From contig NZ_JAQRMY010000004.1 of NCBI RefSeq assembly GCF_028613635.1, positions 453,182-517,181 of the forward strand: a stretch of 64,000 bases of DNA, written 5' to 3'. Shown here piece by piece: positions 53,440 to 62,002 of the stretch (position 1 is its first letter; each line of letters starts with the position of its first letter). The notes under the pieces were generated by a model, which was not told where the DNA came from, ran no database searches, and was given only the letters and a program-made list of their open reading frames with translations. The stretch comes from Devosia sp. ZB163 (GTDB lineage Bacteria > Pseudomonadota > Alphaproteobacteria > Rhizobiales > Devosiaceae). The translations under genes and the position numbers were made by a program.

Positions 53440-55209
53440 TCAGTTGGTGACGATAGCTTCGACGAGGTGGCCGGGGGCCACGCTCACGAGCTGCGGAATG
53501 TCGCCGGCCGTCGCCTCAGCCGCGAGGCTGGAGCGCGACAGGCGCGGGGTGCCGGCGGCAATGTCGTCGGCGGTGATGAACGAGCGTTCGCGGCGATCCC
53601 TGGGGTTGGTGACCGGGATCGCATCGAGCAGGGAGCGCGTATAGGGGTGCTGCGGGCTGGCGAAGATGTCGGCCGTCGGTGCCTGCTCGACCACCCGGCC
53701 CTTGTACATCACCACGACGCTGTCGGTGAGCGAGCGCACAACGCTGAGGTCGTGGCTGATGAACAGCATCGAGAGCCCCATCTGCTTCTGCAGGTTTTTG
53801 AGGAGCCCGATGATCTGTGCCTTCACCGAGACGTCGAGCGCCGAGGTCGGTTCGTCCGCGACGAGCACCGAAGGCCCGAGGATCAGGGCCCTGGCGATGG
53901 CCACGCGCTGCCGTTGGCCGCCGGACAGTTCGTGCGGGTAGCGGTTGCCGAAACTGCGATCCATGCCGACGCGCTCGAGCCAGGTCAGTGCTTCCTCGGT
54001 CTGCTCGCGCGAGCTCTTCACGCCATGGATGTGGAGCGGCTCAGCGATAATCTGGGCCAGCGTCATCATCGGATCCAGCGCCGAGTAGCTGTCCTGGAAC
54101 ACCACCTGCATGCGGCGGCGGAATGCCTTGAGCGCGCCGACGTCGAGCTTGGAGATGTCGGTGCCGTCGACGAAGATCTGGCCGGAGGTGGGCTCCAGTA
54201 GCCGCATCGCCATCATGCCGGTGGTCGATTTGCCCGAACCGGACTCGCCGACCAGGCCGACGATCTTGTTGCGCGGCAGCACGAGGTTGACCCCGCGCAC
54301 CGCCGGAAAGTCGACATAGGTCGAGAAGATGCGGCCGCGGCGGCGGAGCGAGTAGACCTTCGAGAGGTTGCGGAGCTCGAGGGCAGGGGCGATCGGTTCG
54401 CCGGTGGCCGCCTCGGCCTGCCGGGATTCGCCGGCGCGGAGGCTCGCGAGCAGCGACTGGGTGTAGCTGTGCTTTGGGTTATCGAAGATCTGGTCGACCG
54501 TGCCTTCCTCCATCACCCGGCCGCCATACATGACGACGACACGATCGACGGTCTCGGCGACGACACCCAGGTCGTGGGTGATCATGATCAGCGCCATGCC
54601 CATTTCGACCTGGAGGCCCTTGATGAGCTGCAGGATCTGCGCCTGGATGGTGACGTCGAGCGCCGTGGTCGGCTCGTCCGCAATCAGCACCTTGGGCCGG
54701 CAGCTGAGCGCCATGGCGATCATCGCGCGCTGCAGCATGCCACCGGAAAGCTGGTGCGGGTAATAGTTCAGCACATCCTTGGCGGCCTTGATTTCGACCT
54801 TGAGCAGCAACTGCTCGGCCTCGGCCAACGCGGTCTCCTTGGAGACGTCGCGATGTGTGCGGATGGTTTCGACCATCTGGTGGCCGATGGTGAACACCGG
54901 ATCGAAGGCCGTGGCCGGGTCCTGAAAGATCAGGGCGGCGATCTTGCCGCGCAGCGCCGACATCTGCCGGGGCTTGGCCTTGAGTACGTCGATGCCGTCG
55001 AGTTCGAGGCGGTCGGCGGTGATGGTCGCGGTGCTGGGCAGGAGCCGCATCAGCGCCAGGCAGGACACGGATTTGCCCGAGCCGGACTCCCCGACAATGC
55101 CCAGGCTTTCGCCCTCGCCAAGCTGGATGTCGACGCCGCGTACCGCGTCGATCTGGCCGCCATGCTGACTGAAGCTGACCTTCAGGCCCTTGATATTTAC
55201 GAGAGTCAT
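53440..55209 (-). CDS. ABC transporter ATP-binding protein, double nucleotide-binding domain
   Basis: A 589-residue protein with two complete ATPase domains. The first has [20 protein letters not shown] and [12 protein letters not shown]; the second [20 protein letters not shown] and [12 protein letters not shown]. The second half carries the oligopeptide C-terminal extension ([15 protein letters not shown]). It lies between the binding-protein gene and the permeases; layout as in DppDF fusions. Confidence 0.93.
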   Translation of the reverse strand: MTLVNIKGLKVSFSQHGGQIDAVRGVDIQLGEGESLGIVGESGSGKSVSCLALMRLLPSTATITADRLELDGIDVLKAKPRQMSALRGKIAALIFQDPATAFDPVFTIGHQMVETIRTHRDVSKETALAEAEQLLLKVEIKAAKDVLNYYPHQLSGGMLQRAMIAMALSCRPKVLIADEPTTALDVTIQAQILQLIKGLQVEMGMALIMITHDLGVVAETVDRVVVMYGGRVMEEGTVDQIFDNPKHSYTQSLLASLRAGESRQAEAATGEPIAPALELRNLSKVYSLRRRGRIFSTYVDFPAVRGVNLVLPRNKIVGLVGESGSGKSTTGMMAMRLLEPTSGQIFVDGTDISKLDVGALKAFRRRMQVVFQDSYSALDPMMTLAQIIAEPLHIHGVKSSREQTEEALTWLERVGMDRSFGNRYPHELSGGQRQRVAIARALILGPSVLVADEPTSALDVSVKAQIIGLLKNLQKQMGLSMLFISHDLSVVRSLTDSVVVMYKGRVVEQAPTADIFASPQHPYTRSLLDAIPVTNPRDRRERSFITADDIAAGTPRLSRSSLAAEATAGDIPQLVSVAPGHLVEAIVTN

Positions 55210-55267
55210 GCGCTGTTCCGAACTGGGCGCCCCCGGCTGGGGCCGGGAGCACTGGTTTCCGCGAGGG

Positions 55268-56863
55268 CTAGTTCTTGGTCAGGTGGGTGTAAACGTAGCC
55301 CGACCAGTTGGGGTAGAAGCCCTGCTTGTTGGGCGTCATGGCATCGCCGCCGAGCTTTTCGGACACGACGTTCATGGTGACCGGATGGGTCAGCGGCACG
55401 ATCAGCCCCTGGTCGATCATCACCTGCTCGGCCTGCTCGTAGAGCTTGACGCGCTCTTCCCAGGTCGGGGCGGAGTCGGCCTGCTTGACCAGGTCGTCAT
55501 AGGCCGCGATGTGGTAGCTGTGACGGCCGCCGTTGTAGAACAGGCCATAGAAGTTCGACGGGTCGAGGTAGTCGTACTCGTAGGGCGCAAGGTAGATGTT
55601 GTTCTTGCGCGCCAGCATGCCTTCCATCCAGTCCTTGCCCGGCATCACCTTGATATTCATGGTGATCCCGAGGATCTGCTTGAACTGCGACTGCAGGTAC
55701 TGCGCCATTGGCGGCAGGATGGCGCCGTTGTAGCCACCTTCTTCACGGAACCAGACTTCGATCGTCGGGAAGCCTTCGCCGTTCGGATAGCCGGCCTTGG
55801 CCATCAGTTCCTTGGCCTTGGCGGGGTCGAATACGGCCTGCTTGGCGACGTTCTCGCTATAGCCCGGAAAGCCGGTCGGCAGGATCGAGTGCGCCGGGAT
55901 GGCGATGTCCTTGAGGACGGTCGAGGTCAGTTCGTCGCGGTTGATGGCATAGTAGAAGGCGCGGCGCACATCGACGTTGTCGAACGGAGCCTTCTCGAGA
56001 TCGAAGGCGATGTACTGGGTCGCGAACACCGGGTTGGTGTGGATCTGGTCGGCATAGCGACCACGCATCATCGCGACCTGCCCGGTATTCAGCGAGGTCA
56101 TGTCAACATCGCCGGCGAGGAAGGCGGGGACGCCGACTTCCGGCATGCCGAGCGAGGAGTCGAGCACCACTTCATCGATCGTGGGCTTCCACGGGCCCTG
56201 GTAGTCGGGGTTTTTGGAGAGAGTGACGGTGTTGTTGGATTTCACCCACTCCTTGACCACCCACGGACCGGACGAAACGATGTTGTCGACATTGGTCGAC
56301 CATTCTTCGCCGTATTTGTCGAACTGGTGCTTGGGCACCGGATACCAGAGCGAGACCACGCTCGGCAGGTACGGCTTGGGCGCCGTAGTGGTGACTTCGA
56401 GCGTCTTGTCGTCGACGGCCTTGAGGCCGAGCGTCGAAACGTCGGCCTTGCCGGCCGTCACGTCGTCCCAGTTCTTGATGCCGCCGGCAAAGCTCCAGTA
56501 CCAGGCGAAATCATAGCCGGTGGTAGCAGCGTGCTGCAGCGCGAAAACGAAGTCCTCGGCGGTCAGCGGTTCGCCGTCGCTCCAGTTGAGCTCGGGCCGG
56601 ATCTTGAACGTCCACGTCAGGCCATCGGCCGACTGCGACCAGCTCTCCGCCGCGATCGGGGTGAGGTTGAAGTCCTTGTCGAAGGCGGTCAGGGCGATCT
56701 GGATCATGTCCGAGCCGGCGGCTCGGGCATAAACGGTCTTCATGTAGTCCATGTAGGTGGCCGTCGTGGACTGTCCGGGGACGACCACGGTCTGCGCCAG
56801 CGCCGGCCCGCTCATGCCGGCGGCGAGCACCATCGTTCCTGCCAATTTCAGCAGCAAATTCAA
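55268..56863 (-). CDS. ABC transporter binding protein, peptide family 5 (tandem paralogue, copy 1)
   Basis: A 531-residue family 5 binding protein with signal peptide (MNLLLKLAGTMVLAAGMSGPALAQ). It is a close paralogue of the protein encoded just upstream at 57097-58707: the block from DIAIPAHSILP through KVMPGKDWMEGMLARKNN and DPSNFYGLFYNGGRH is almost identical in both, while the N-terminal 110 residues and the middle differ more. Lies 58 bases upstream of the ATPase gene. Probably a second specificity for the same transporter. Confidence 0.92.
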   Translation of the reverse strand: MNLLLKLAGTMVLAAGMSGPALAQTVVVPGQSTTATYMDYMKTVYARAAGSDMIQIALTAFDKDFNLTPIAAESWSQSADGLTWTFKIRPELNWSDGEPLTAEDFVFALQHAATTGYDFAWYWSFAGGIKNWDDVTAGKADVSTLGLKAVDDKTLEVTTTAPKPYLPSVVSLWYPVPKHQFDKYGEEWSTNVDNIVSSGPWVVKEWVKSNNTVTLSKNPDYQGPWKPTIDEVVLDSSLGMPEVGVPAFLAGDVDMTSLNTGQVAMMRGRYADQIHTNPVFATQYIAFDLEKAPFDNVDVRRAFYYAINRDELTSTVLKDIAIPAHSILPTGFPGYSENVAKQAVFDPAKAKELMAKAGYPNGEGFPTIEVWFREEGGYNGAILPPMAQYLQSQFKQILGITMNIKVMPGKDWMEGMLARKNNIYLAPYEYDYLDPSNFYGLFYNGGRHSYHIAAYDDLVKQADSAPTWEERVKLYEQAEQVMIDQGLIVPLTHPVTMNVVSEKLGGDAMTPNKQGFYPNWSGYVYTHLTKN

Positions 56864-57063
56864 CTTATTCTCCTCAAGTAGTCATGCACGCAGAACCCCG
56901 TCGGCCAGAGGTGTGCAGTCCTCGTTACGGCGGCCGTCGGACATAATGTTTGCGACACCCGACTGTGCTCCCGTTTTGGGGATGTCACAGGTTCCTCACG
57001 CGTCGCGATACGATGGACGCCGGGCTTTGCTGCCCGTTGGTGTCGAGACCCCGAAGGGCAGGG

Positions 57064-57087
57064 GTTCCCCGGCCGAAGCCGGGGAAC
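57064..57087. repeat. Perfect hairpin in a REP-like stretch between the two binding-protein genes
   Basis: GTTCCCCGGC and GCCGGGGAAC form a perfect 10-bp stem with a CGAA loop. Further hairpins lie beside it: CCCC-GAAGGGCA-GGGG at about 57049-57064 and GGGC-TTTGCT-GCCC near 57024. The group sits just after the upstream binding-protein gene on its strand and resembles short palindromic intergenic elements. It may stabilise or end part of the mRNA. Confidence 0.55.
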
Positions 57088-57096
57088 GAGGGCTTG

Positions 57097-58707
57097 CTAC
57101 TGCTTCACAGTGATGTGCGAGTAGAGGAAGTTACCGATACGACCGAGCGGGGTGAAGCCGCGCGAGTTGGGCGTGACGCCCGGCCCGGTGATGTCGTCGC
57201 TGACGGCGGCAGTGATGACCGGGTGAACCAGCGGCACGATGAGGCCCTGGTCGATCATGACCTGCTCGGCCTGCTCGTAGAGCTTGACGCGGTCTTCCCA
57301 GACGGGAGCCTTGTCGGCCTCGGCGACGAGGTCGTCATAGGCCTTCACATGGTAGGTGTGGCGGCCACCATTGTAGAACAGGCCATAGAAGTTCGACGGG
57401 TCGAGATAGTCGTACTCGTAGGGCGCGAGATAGATGTTGTTCTTGCGCGCGAGCATGCCTTCCATCCAGTCCTTGCCCGGCATCACCTTGATATTCATGG
57501 TGATTCCCAGGATGTCCTTGAACTGGGCCTGCAGGTACTGAGCCATGGAGGGCAGGATGGCGCCGTTATAGCCGCCTTCTTCACGGAACCAGACTTCGAC
57601 GGTCGGGAAGCCTTCGCCATTCGGGTAGCCGGCCTTGGCCATCAGTTCCTTGGCCTTGGCAGGATCGAACACTGCCTGCGCGGCGACCTTGTCGCTGTAG
57701 CCAGGGTAGCCGGGCGGCAGGATCGAGTGCGCCGGAATGGCGATGTCCTTGAGCACGGTGGCAGTCAGCTCGTCGCGGTTGACTGCGTAGTAGAGCGCCC
57801 TGCGGACGTCGGCATTGTCGAATGGCGCCTTTTCGAGATCGAAGGCGAGGTAGGACGTGGCAAACACCGCCTCGGTGCGGATCGAGTCGGGGAAGCGCTG
57901 CTTCACCACCGGGATCTGACCGGCATTGAGCGTCGTATAGGCGAGGTCGCCGGCGAGGAAGGCGGGCATGCCCACTTCCGGCAGACCGACCGACGGATCG
58001 ACGTCGAGTTCATCGACCTGTGCTACCCACGGGCCGTTATAGTCGGGGTTCTTGACGAGGACGACCGAGTTGTTCGACTTCTCCCAGCTCTTGAGCAGGA
58101 AGGGGCCGGACGACAGCACGTTCTCGACATTGGAGGCCCAGTCGTCGCCGAACTTGTCGAACTGGTGCTTGGGCACCGGGTACCAAAGCGAAACCACGCC
58201 CGGCAGGTAGGGTTTGGGCGCCGCAGTGGTGACTTCGATGGTCTTGTCGTCGACGGCCCTGAGGCCGAGGGTCGCAACGTCCGCCTTGCCGGCCGTCACG
58301 TCGTCCCAGTTCTTGATGCCGCTCGCGAAGCTCCAGTACCAGGCAAAGTCGTAGCCGGTGGTGGCGGCGCGCTGCAGGGCGAAGATGTAGTCGGTCGCGG
58401 TGACCGGCTCGCCATCGCTCCACTTCATGCCGTCACGCAGGTGGAAGGTCCAGGTGAGGCCGTCGGCCGACTGCTCCCAACTCGTAGCGGCCAGCGGGGT
58501 CAGTTGATACTCGTTGTCGAAACTGGTCAGCGGCTCCTGCAGAAGCTCGGCGCCCGAAGCGCGAGCGTAGACCGTCTTCATGTAGTCCATGTACGTGCCG
58601 GTGGTGGACCCGCCCGGTACGGTGAGTTTTGTCTGTGCCAGCGCTGGCACGGCAGTAAGACTTGCCGCCAGCGCGACCGCGCCGACGAACTTCAGCAACG
58701 CGTTCAT
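57097..58707 (-). CDS. ABC transporter binding protein, peptide family 5 (tandem paralogue, copy 2)
   Basis: A 536-residue binding protein starting at MNALLKFVGAVALAASLTAVPALAQ with a perfect GGAGG ribosome site; a longer open frame upstream is not coding. It is paralogous to the next gene over the whole length, with near identity from about residue 320 to 470. It is the first gene of the transporter operon and the best candidate for the main ligand-binding component. A palindromic operator lies upstream at 58876-58890. Confidence 0.92.
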   Translation of the reverse strand: MNALLKFVGAVALAASLTAVPALAQTKLTVPGGSTTGTYMDYMKTVYARASGAELLQEPLTSFDNEYQLTPLAATSWEQSADGLTWTFHLRDGMKWSDGEPVTATDYIFALQRAATTGYDFAWYWSFASGIKNWDDVTAGKADVATLGLRAVDDKTIEVTTAAPKPYLPGVVSLWYPVPKHQFDKFGDDWASNVENVLSSGPFLLKSWEKSNNSVVLVKNPDYNGPWVAQVDELDVDPSVGLPEVGMPAFLAGDLAYTTLNAGQIPVVKQRFPDSIRTEAVFATSYLAFDLEKAPFDNADVRRALYYAVNRDELTATVLKDIAIPAHSILPPGYPGYSDKVAAQAVFDPAKAKELMAKAGYPNGEGFPTVEVWFREEGGYNGAILPSMAQYLQAQFKDILGITMNIKVMPGKDWMEGMLARKNNIYLAPYEYDYLDPSNFYGLFYNGGRHTYHVKAYDDLVAEADKAPVWEDRVKLYEQAEQVMIDQGLIVPLVHPVITAAVSDDITGPGVTPNSRGFTPLGRIGNFLYSHITVKQ

Positions 58708-58875
58708 AAAGCTCCCTCCTTGAAATAGAGCCGTTTTGCCTTGACGTCCCCTGTGCCCGCGTGAACCAGTGCACGATGGTGGTTCAAACGGGGTCGAAAG
58801 CACGACCGTCGGGCCTAGACGCCCCTCCCGGCGGCCGTATCCTGACAAGCTTCTCCCCTCGAGAAACTGCCATAT

Positions 58876-58890
58876 GACATATGTCTGACA
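58876..58890. promoter_or_regulatory. Candidate operator upstream of the transporter operon
   Basis: GACATATGTC (58876-58885) is a perfect palindrome, and TGTCTGACA (58882-58890) is a second one overlapping it. The 10-mer ATGTCTGACA also occurs exactly in the control region of the E1 gene (61361). Both hold the GT-N3-AC core typical of FCD-type GntR operators. The position, about 170 bases before the binding-protein start, suits a distal operator or a leader promoter. Confidence 0.5.
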
Positions 58891-58981
58891 ACTCTGGCCC
58901 GGCTTGGCAAGACGTTTGTTCCCGGGCGATAGCAAAAAGCTCTCCGTGGCGAAAAGCCATGGCAGAACAGTTGGATAGCTC

Positions 58982-61348
58982 TCATCGCCTTCCGCCGAAC
59001 AGGGTGCGGCAGGCATTGGCGATGGCTTCGGCATCGATGCCAAAATGCCGATAAAGATCGGTCACGGTGCCGGTCTGACCGAAGTGCTCGACGCCCAGCG
59101 TGATGGCGCGATGACCACGGACGCTGCCGAGCCAGGCGAGCGTGGCCGGATGCCCGTCGATGGCCGTCACAAGGGCCGCGGTATCCGGCGCCTCGGCCAG
59201 CAGGCCCTCGATGTGGCAGGTGGCATCCAGATCGCCGTGCAGGCGGGCGCGCTGGGCGCCGTGCCAGCCGGCATTCAGGCGATCCGCAGAGGTGACGGCG
59301 AGGACCGCGACGTTGCGACGGTCGCCACCAACCATGCCGGCAGCCTTGATGGCTTCGCTGGCCAGCACACCCTGGTACGCGATGATCGCTTCGCAGTTCG
59401 GCGTCGGCGGCACCAGCCAGTAGGCGCCGCGAATGATGTCGTTGGCGAGCTGCGGCGTGACCTCACGCGGCGGCTGCTCGATCGTGCGGGTCGAGAGGCG
59501 GAGGTAGACCGAGCCGCCGGAGACGTCGCGCGGCCAGTCGGCCAGATCGGCTCGGTCGCTGCCGTCGCGCTGCATGTAGTCGAAGCCCCAGTCGATGATC
59601 ACCGATAGCTCGTCGGCGAAGGCAGGCTCGAACGAGGCGAGACCGTCCTGTGCCATGCCGATCAGCGGGGTTCCGACGGACTGGTGCGCGCCACCTTCAC
59701 CGGCGAGCGATACGCCGGAAGGAGTGGCGACCAGGAGGAACCGGGCATCCTGGTAGCAGGCATAGTTCAGCGCATCGAGGCCGCGGGAAATGAACGGGTC
59801 GTAGAGCGTGCCCACCGGCAGCAGCCGCTCGCCGAACAGCGAGTGGCTCAGGCCGGCTGCACCCAGCAGCAGGAACAGGTTCATCTCGGCGATGCCCAGT
59901 TCGATGTGCTGGCCGTCGGGCGTGAACTGCCACTTCTGCGCGCTCGGGATCCGCTCCTTCTGGAAGATGTCCGCCATCTCGTGATTGGCGAACAGATGCC
60001 GGCGGTTCACCCAGGTGCCGAGGTTGGTCGAGACCGTCACGTCGGGCGATGTGGTGACGATCCGCTTTGCGAGCTCACTGTCTGTCTTGGCGATGGCATC
60101 GAGGATCTTGCCGAACGCCGTTTGCGTGGAGGTGGCGCCAGGTCCGACGAACTGCGGTCCGAGCGCCGGGACGGCCGGGCTGACAAGCCGTCGCGACTGC
60201 GTGGTGTTGAACGGGACGGCATCGAGGAAGGCCTCGAGTTCACGTTCGGACTGCTGCAGCCCCTCGAACCGGTCCCATTCGTGGCCTTCACGGACCCGCA
60301 TCGAGGCCTTGAGGCTCTCGATCTGAGCGCCGGTCATCTGCCCGGCGTGGTTGTCCTTGTGGCCGGCGAGAGGAGTGCCCCAGCCCTTGACGGTGTAGGC
60401 GATGAACACCGTCGGCTTGTCGGTGGTCTGGCCTTCGAACTGCTCGAGCAGGCTTTCGATGCAGTGGCCGCCGAGATTGGCCATCAGTTCGGCCAGTTCG
60501 GCATCGGTGCGACGCTCGAGCAGGGCGGTGACGGAGCCCTGGTCGCCGATCTCGTCGGTGAGCCGCTCGCGCCAGGCGGCGCCGCCACGGAACATCAATG
60601 CCGAGTAGAGCGCATTGGGGCAGGCGTCGATCCACTCGCGCAGCCGCTCGCCGCCGGGTTCGGCGAAGGCGCGGCGCTGCTTGGCGCCGTACTTCAGCGT
60701 CACGACGTTCCACTCGAAGGCGCGAAAGATCGCCTCGATGCGGTCGTACAGTCCCTCGCGCACCACGCCGTCAAGGCTCTGGCGGTTGTAGTCGATGATC
60801 CACCAGGTGTTGCGGAGGCCGTGCTTCCAGCCTTCGAGCAGGCACTCGTAGACGTTGCCCTCATCGAGCTCGGCGTCGCCGACCAGCGCGATCATCCGCC
60901 CTTCGGCGCGCTTCTTCGCCCATGGCTTGGCGCGCACGTAGTCCTGGATCATCGAGGCGAAGGCGGTGAACGCCACGCCGAGGCCGACCGAACCGGTGGA
61001 GATATCGACGTCGTCGGTATCCTTGGTGCGCGACGGGTAGGACTGCGCACCACCGTAGCCGCGGAATGCCTTCAGCTTGTCGAGGCTCTGCTTGCCGAAC
61101 AAGTACTGGATCGAGTGGAATACCGGCGCGGCATGCGGCTTCACCGCGACGCGATCCTCAGGCTTGAGGATGCCGAAGTAGAGCGCCGACAGGATGGCTG
61201 TCATCGAGGCGGAAGAGGCCTGGTGGCCACCGACCTTCACTCCGTCCGGATTGGGGCGAAGATGGTTGGCGTGATGGATCATCCAATTGGACAACCACAG
61301 GGCCTTCCCAGCCAGTGCCTCAATCAGGGCAATACGCTCCGTCGACAT
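58982..61348 (-). CDS. Homodimeric 2-oxoacid dehydrogenase E1 (AceE/MdeB-like, transketolase family)
   Basis: A 788-residue thiamine-diphosphate enzyme starting at MSTERIALIEALAGKALWLSN with GGGAGGG before the ATG. The ThDP/Mg motif is GDAELDEGNVYECLLEGWKHG...IDYNRQ. HQASSASMTAILSALYFG at the start and HIELGIAEMNLFLLLGAAGLSHSLFGE in the second half fit the E1 layout. It resembles MdeB, the 2-oxobutyrate dehydrogenase E1 described in Pseudomonas putida beside an Lrp-type regulator, as here (61451, divergent). E2 and E3 genes are not in the window. It likely decarboxylates a short-chain 2-oxo acid. Confidence 0.8.
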   Translation of the reverse strand: MSTERIALIEALAGKALWLSNWMIHHANHLRPNPDGVKVGGHQASSASMTAILSALYFGILKPEDRVAVKPHAAPVFHSIQYLFGKQSLDKLKAFRGYGGAQSYPSRTKDTDDVDISTGSVGLGVAFTAFASMIQDYVRAKPWAKKRAEGRMIALVGDAELDEGNVYECLLEGWKHGLRNTWWIIDYNRQSLDGVVREGLYDRIEAIFRAFEWNVVTLKYGAKQRRAFAEPGGERLREWIDACPNALYSALMFRGGAAWRERLTDEIGDQGSVTALLERRTDAELAELMANLGGHCIESLLEQFEGQTTDKPTVFIAYTVKGWGTPLAGHKDNHAGQMTGAQIESLKASMRVREGHEWDRFEGLQQSERELEAFLDAVPFNTTQSRRLVSPAVPALGPQFVGPGATSTQTAFGKILDAIAKTDSELAKRIVTTSPDVTVSTNLGTWVNRRHLFANHEMADIFQKERIPSAQKWQFTPDGQHIELGIAEMNLFLLLGAAGLSHSLFGERLLPVGTLYDPFISRGLDALNYACYQDARFLLVATPSGVSLAGEGGAHQSVGTPLIGMAQDGLASFEPAFADELSVIIDWGFDYMQRDGSDRADLADWPRDVSGGSVYLRLSTRTIEQPPREVTPQLANDIIRGAYWLVPPTPNCEAIIAYQGVLASEAIKAAGMVGGDRRNVAVLAVTSADRLNAGWHGAQRARLHGDLDATCHIEGLLAEAPDTAALVTAIDGHPATLAWLGSVRGHRAITLGVEHFGQTGTVTDLYRHFGIDAEAIANACRTLFGGRR

Positions 61349-61360
61349 GTACCCTCCCAA

Positions 61361-61371
61361 ATGTCTGACAT
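61361..61371. promoter_or_regulatory. Perfect palindromic operator upstream of the E1 gene
   Basis: ATGTCTGACAT is a perfect 11-bp palindrome with a GT-N3-AC core, 12 bases upstream of the E1 start codon, where binding would block ribosome entry or transcription. The same ATGTCTGACA appears upstream of the transporter operon at 58881-58890. See the shared-operator finding. Confidence 0.6.
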
Positions 61372-61409
61372 TAACGGTGCACTAGCCGTTGGGGTGTTTC
61401 CTGCCTATT

Positions 61410-61420
61410 GTGACCGTCAC
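61410..61420. promoter_or_regulatory. Palindrome in the E1/AsnC divergent promoter region
   Basis: GTGAC-C-GTCAC, a perfect 5-1-5 palindrome, lies 30 bases before the Lrp/AsnC regulator start and about 60 before the E1 gene. Its central position suits a site for the divergent regulator, but Lrp sites are variable, so the assignment is tentative. Confidence 0.35.
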
Positions 61421-61450
61421 GCCATCGTCGCGCGCAGGATTCAGAGCGAA

Positions 61451-61939
61451 ATGCCCACCAGATTAGTGAATTCTGCCAAAACCGAGCTGAGCGTCGTCGA
61501 TCGCCGTATCCTCCGCGCGCTGCAGGAGGATGGCCGGATGACGATTCAGGCCATCGCCGACCGGGTTGGGCTCTCGGCCTCGCCCTGCCTGCGCCGTATC
61601 CGGCAGATGGAGGAAGCCGGGATCATCGCCGCCTATAGCGCCGTGGTGGACCAGAAGGCGGTCGGCCTGCCGGTGTCGGTGTTCATTTCGATCAAGCTTG
61701 AACGGCAGCGGGCCGAAGAGCTCGATCGGTTCGGCGCCGCGATTGCCGGCTGGTCCGAGGTGATGGAGTGCTACCTGATGACCGGCCAGTTCGACTTCAT
61801 GCTGCGCGTTGTCTGCGCCGACCTTGCCGCATATGAAGCGTTCCTGCGCGAGAAGCTGACGCAGGTGGCGGGAGTGAGCTCGATCGAATCAAGTTTTTCG
61901 CTAGGCCAGGTGAAATACTCGCGGGTGCTGCCGATCTGA
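61451..61939 (+). CDS. Lrp/AsnC family transcriptional regulator
   Basis: A 162-residue protein starting at MPTRLVNSAKTELSVVDRRILRALQEDG. The helix-turn-helix is TIQAIADRVGLSASPCLRRIRQMEEAGII; the C-terminal RAM domain has MECYLMTGQFDFMLRVVCADLAAYEAFLREKL, with the amino-acid-binding region. It is divergent from the E1 gene, as in the mde locus, and is followed by a D-amino-acid dehydrogenase-like gene. It probably senses an amino acid and controls one or both sides. Confidence 0.9.
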   Translation: MPTRLVNSAKTELSVVDRRILRALQEDGRMTIQAIADRVGLSASPCLRRIRQMEEAGIIAAYSAVVDQKAVGLPVSVFISIKLERQRAEELDRFGAAIAGWSEVMECYLMTGQFDFMLRVVCADLAAYEAFLREKLTQVAGVSSIESSFSLGQVKYSRVLPI

Positions 61940-62002
61940 CGCAGTTACGACAACGGCAAACAACGCTAAAGCTGTACGCCGATAGGGTATTTCGGGTGAG
62001 TC

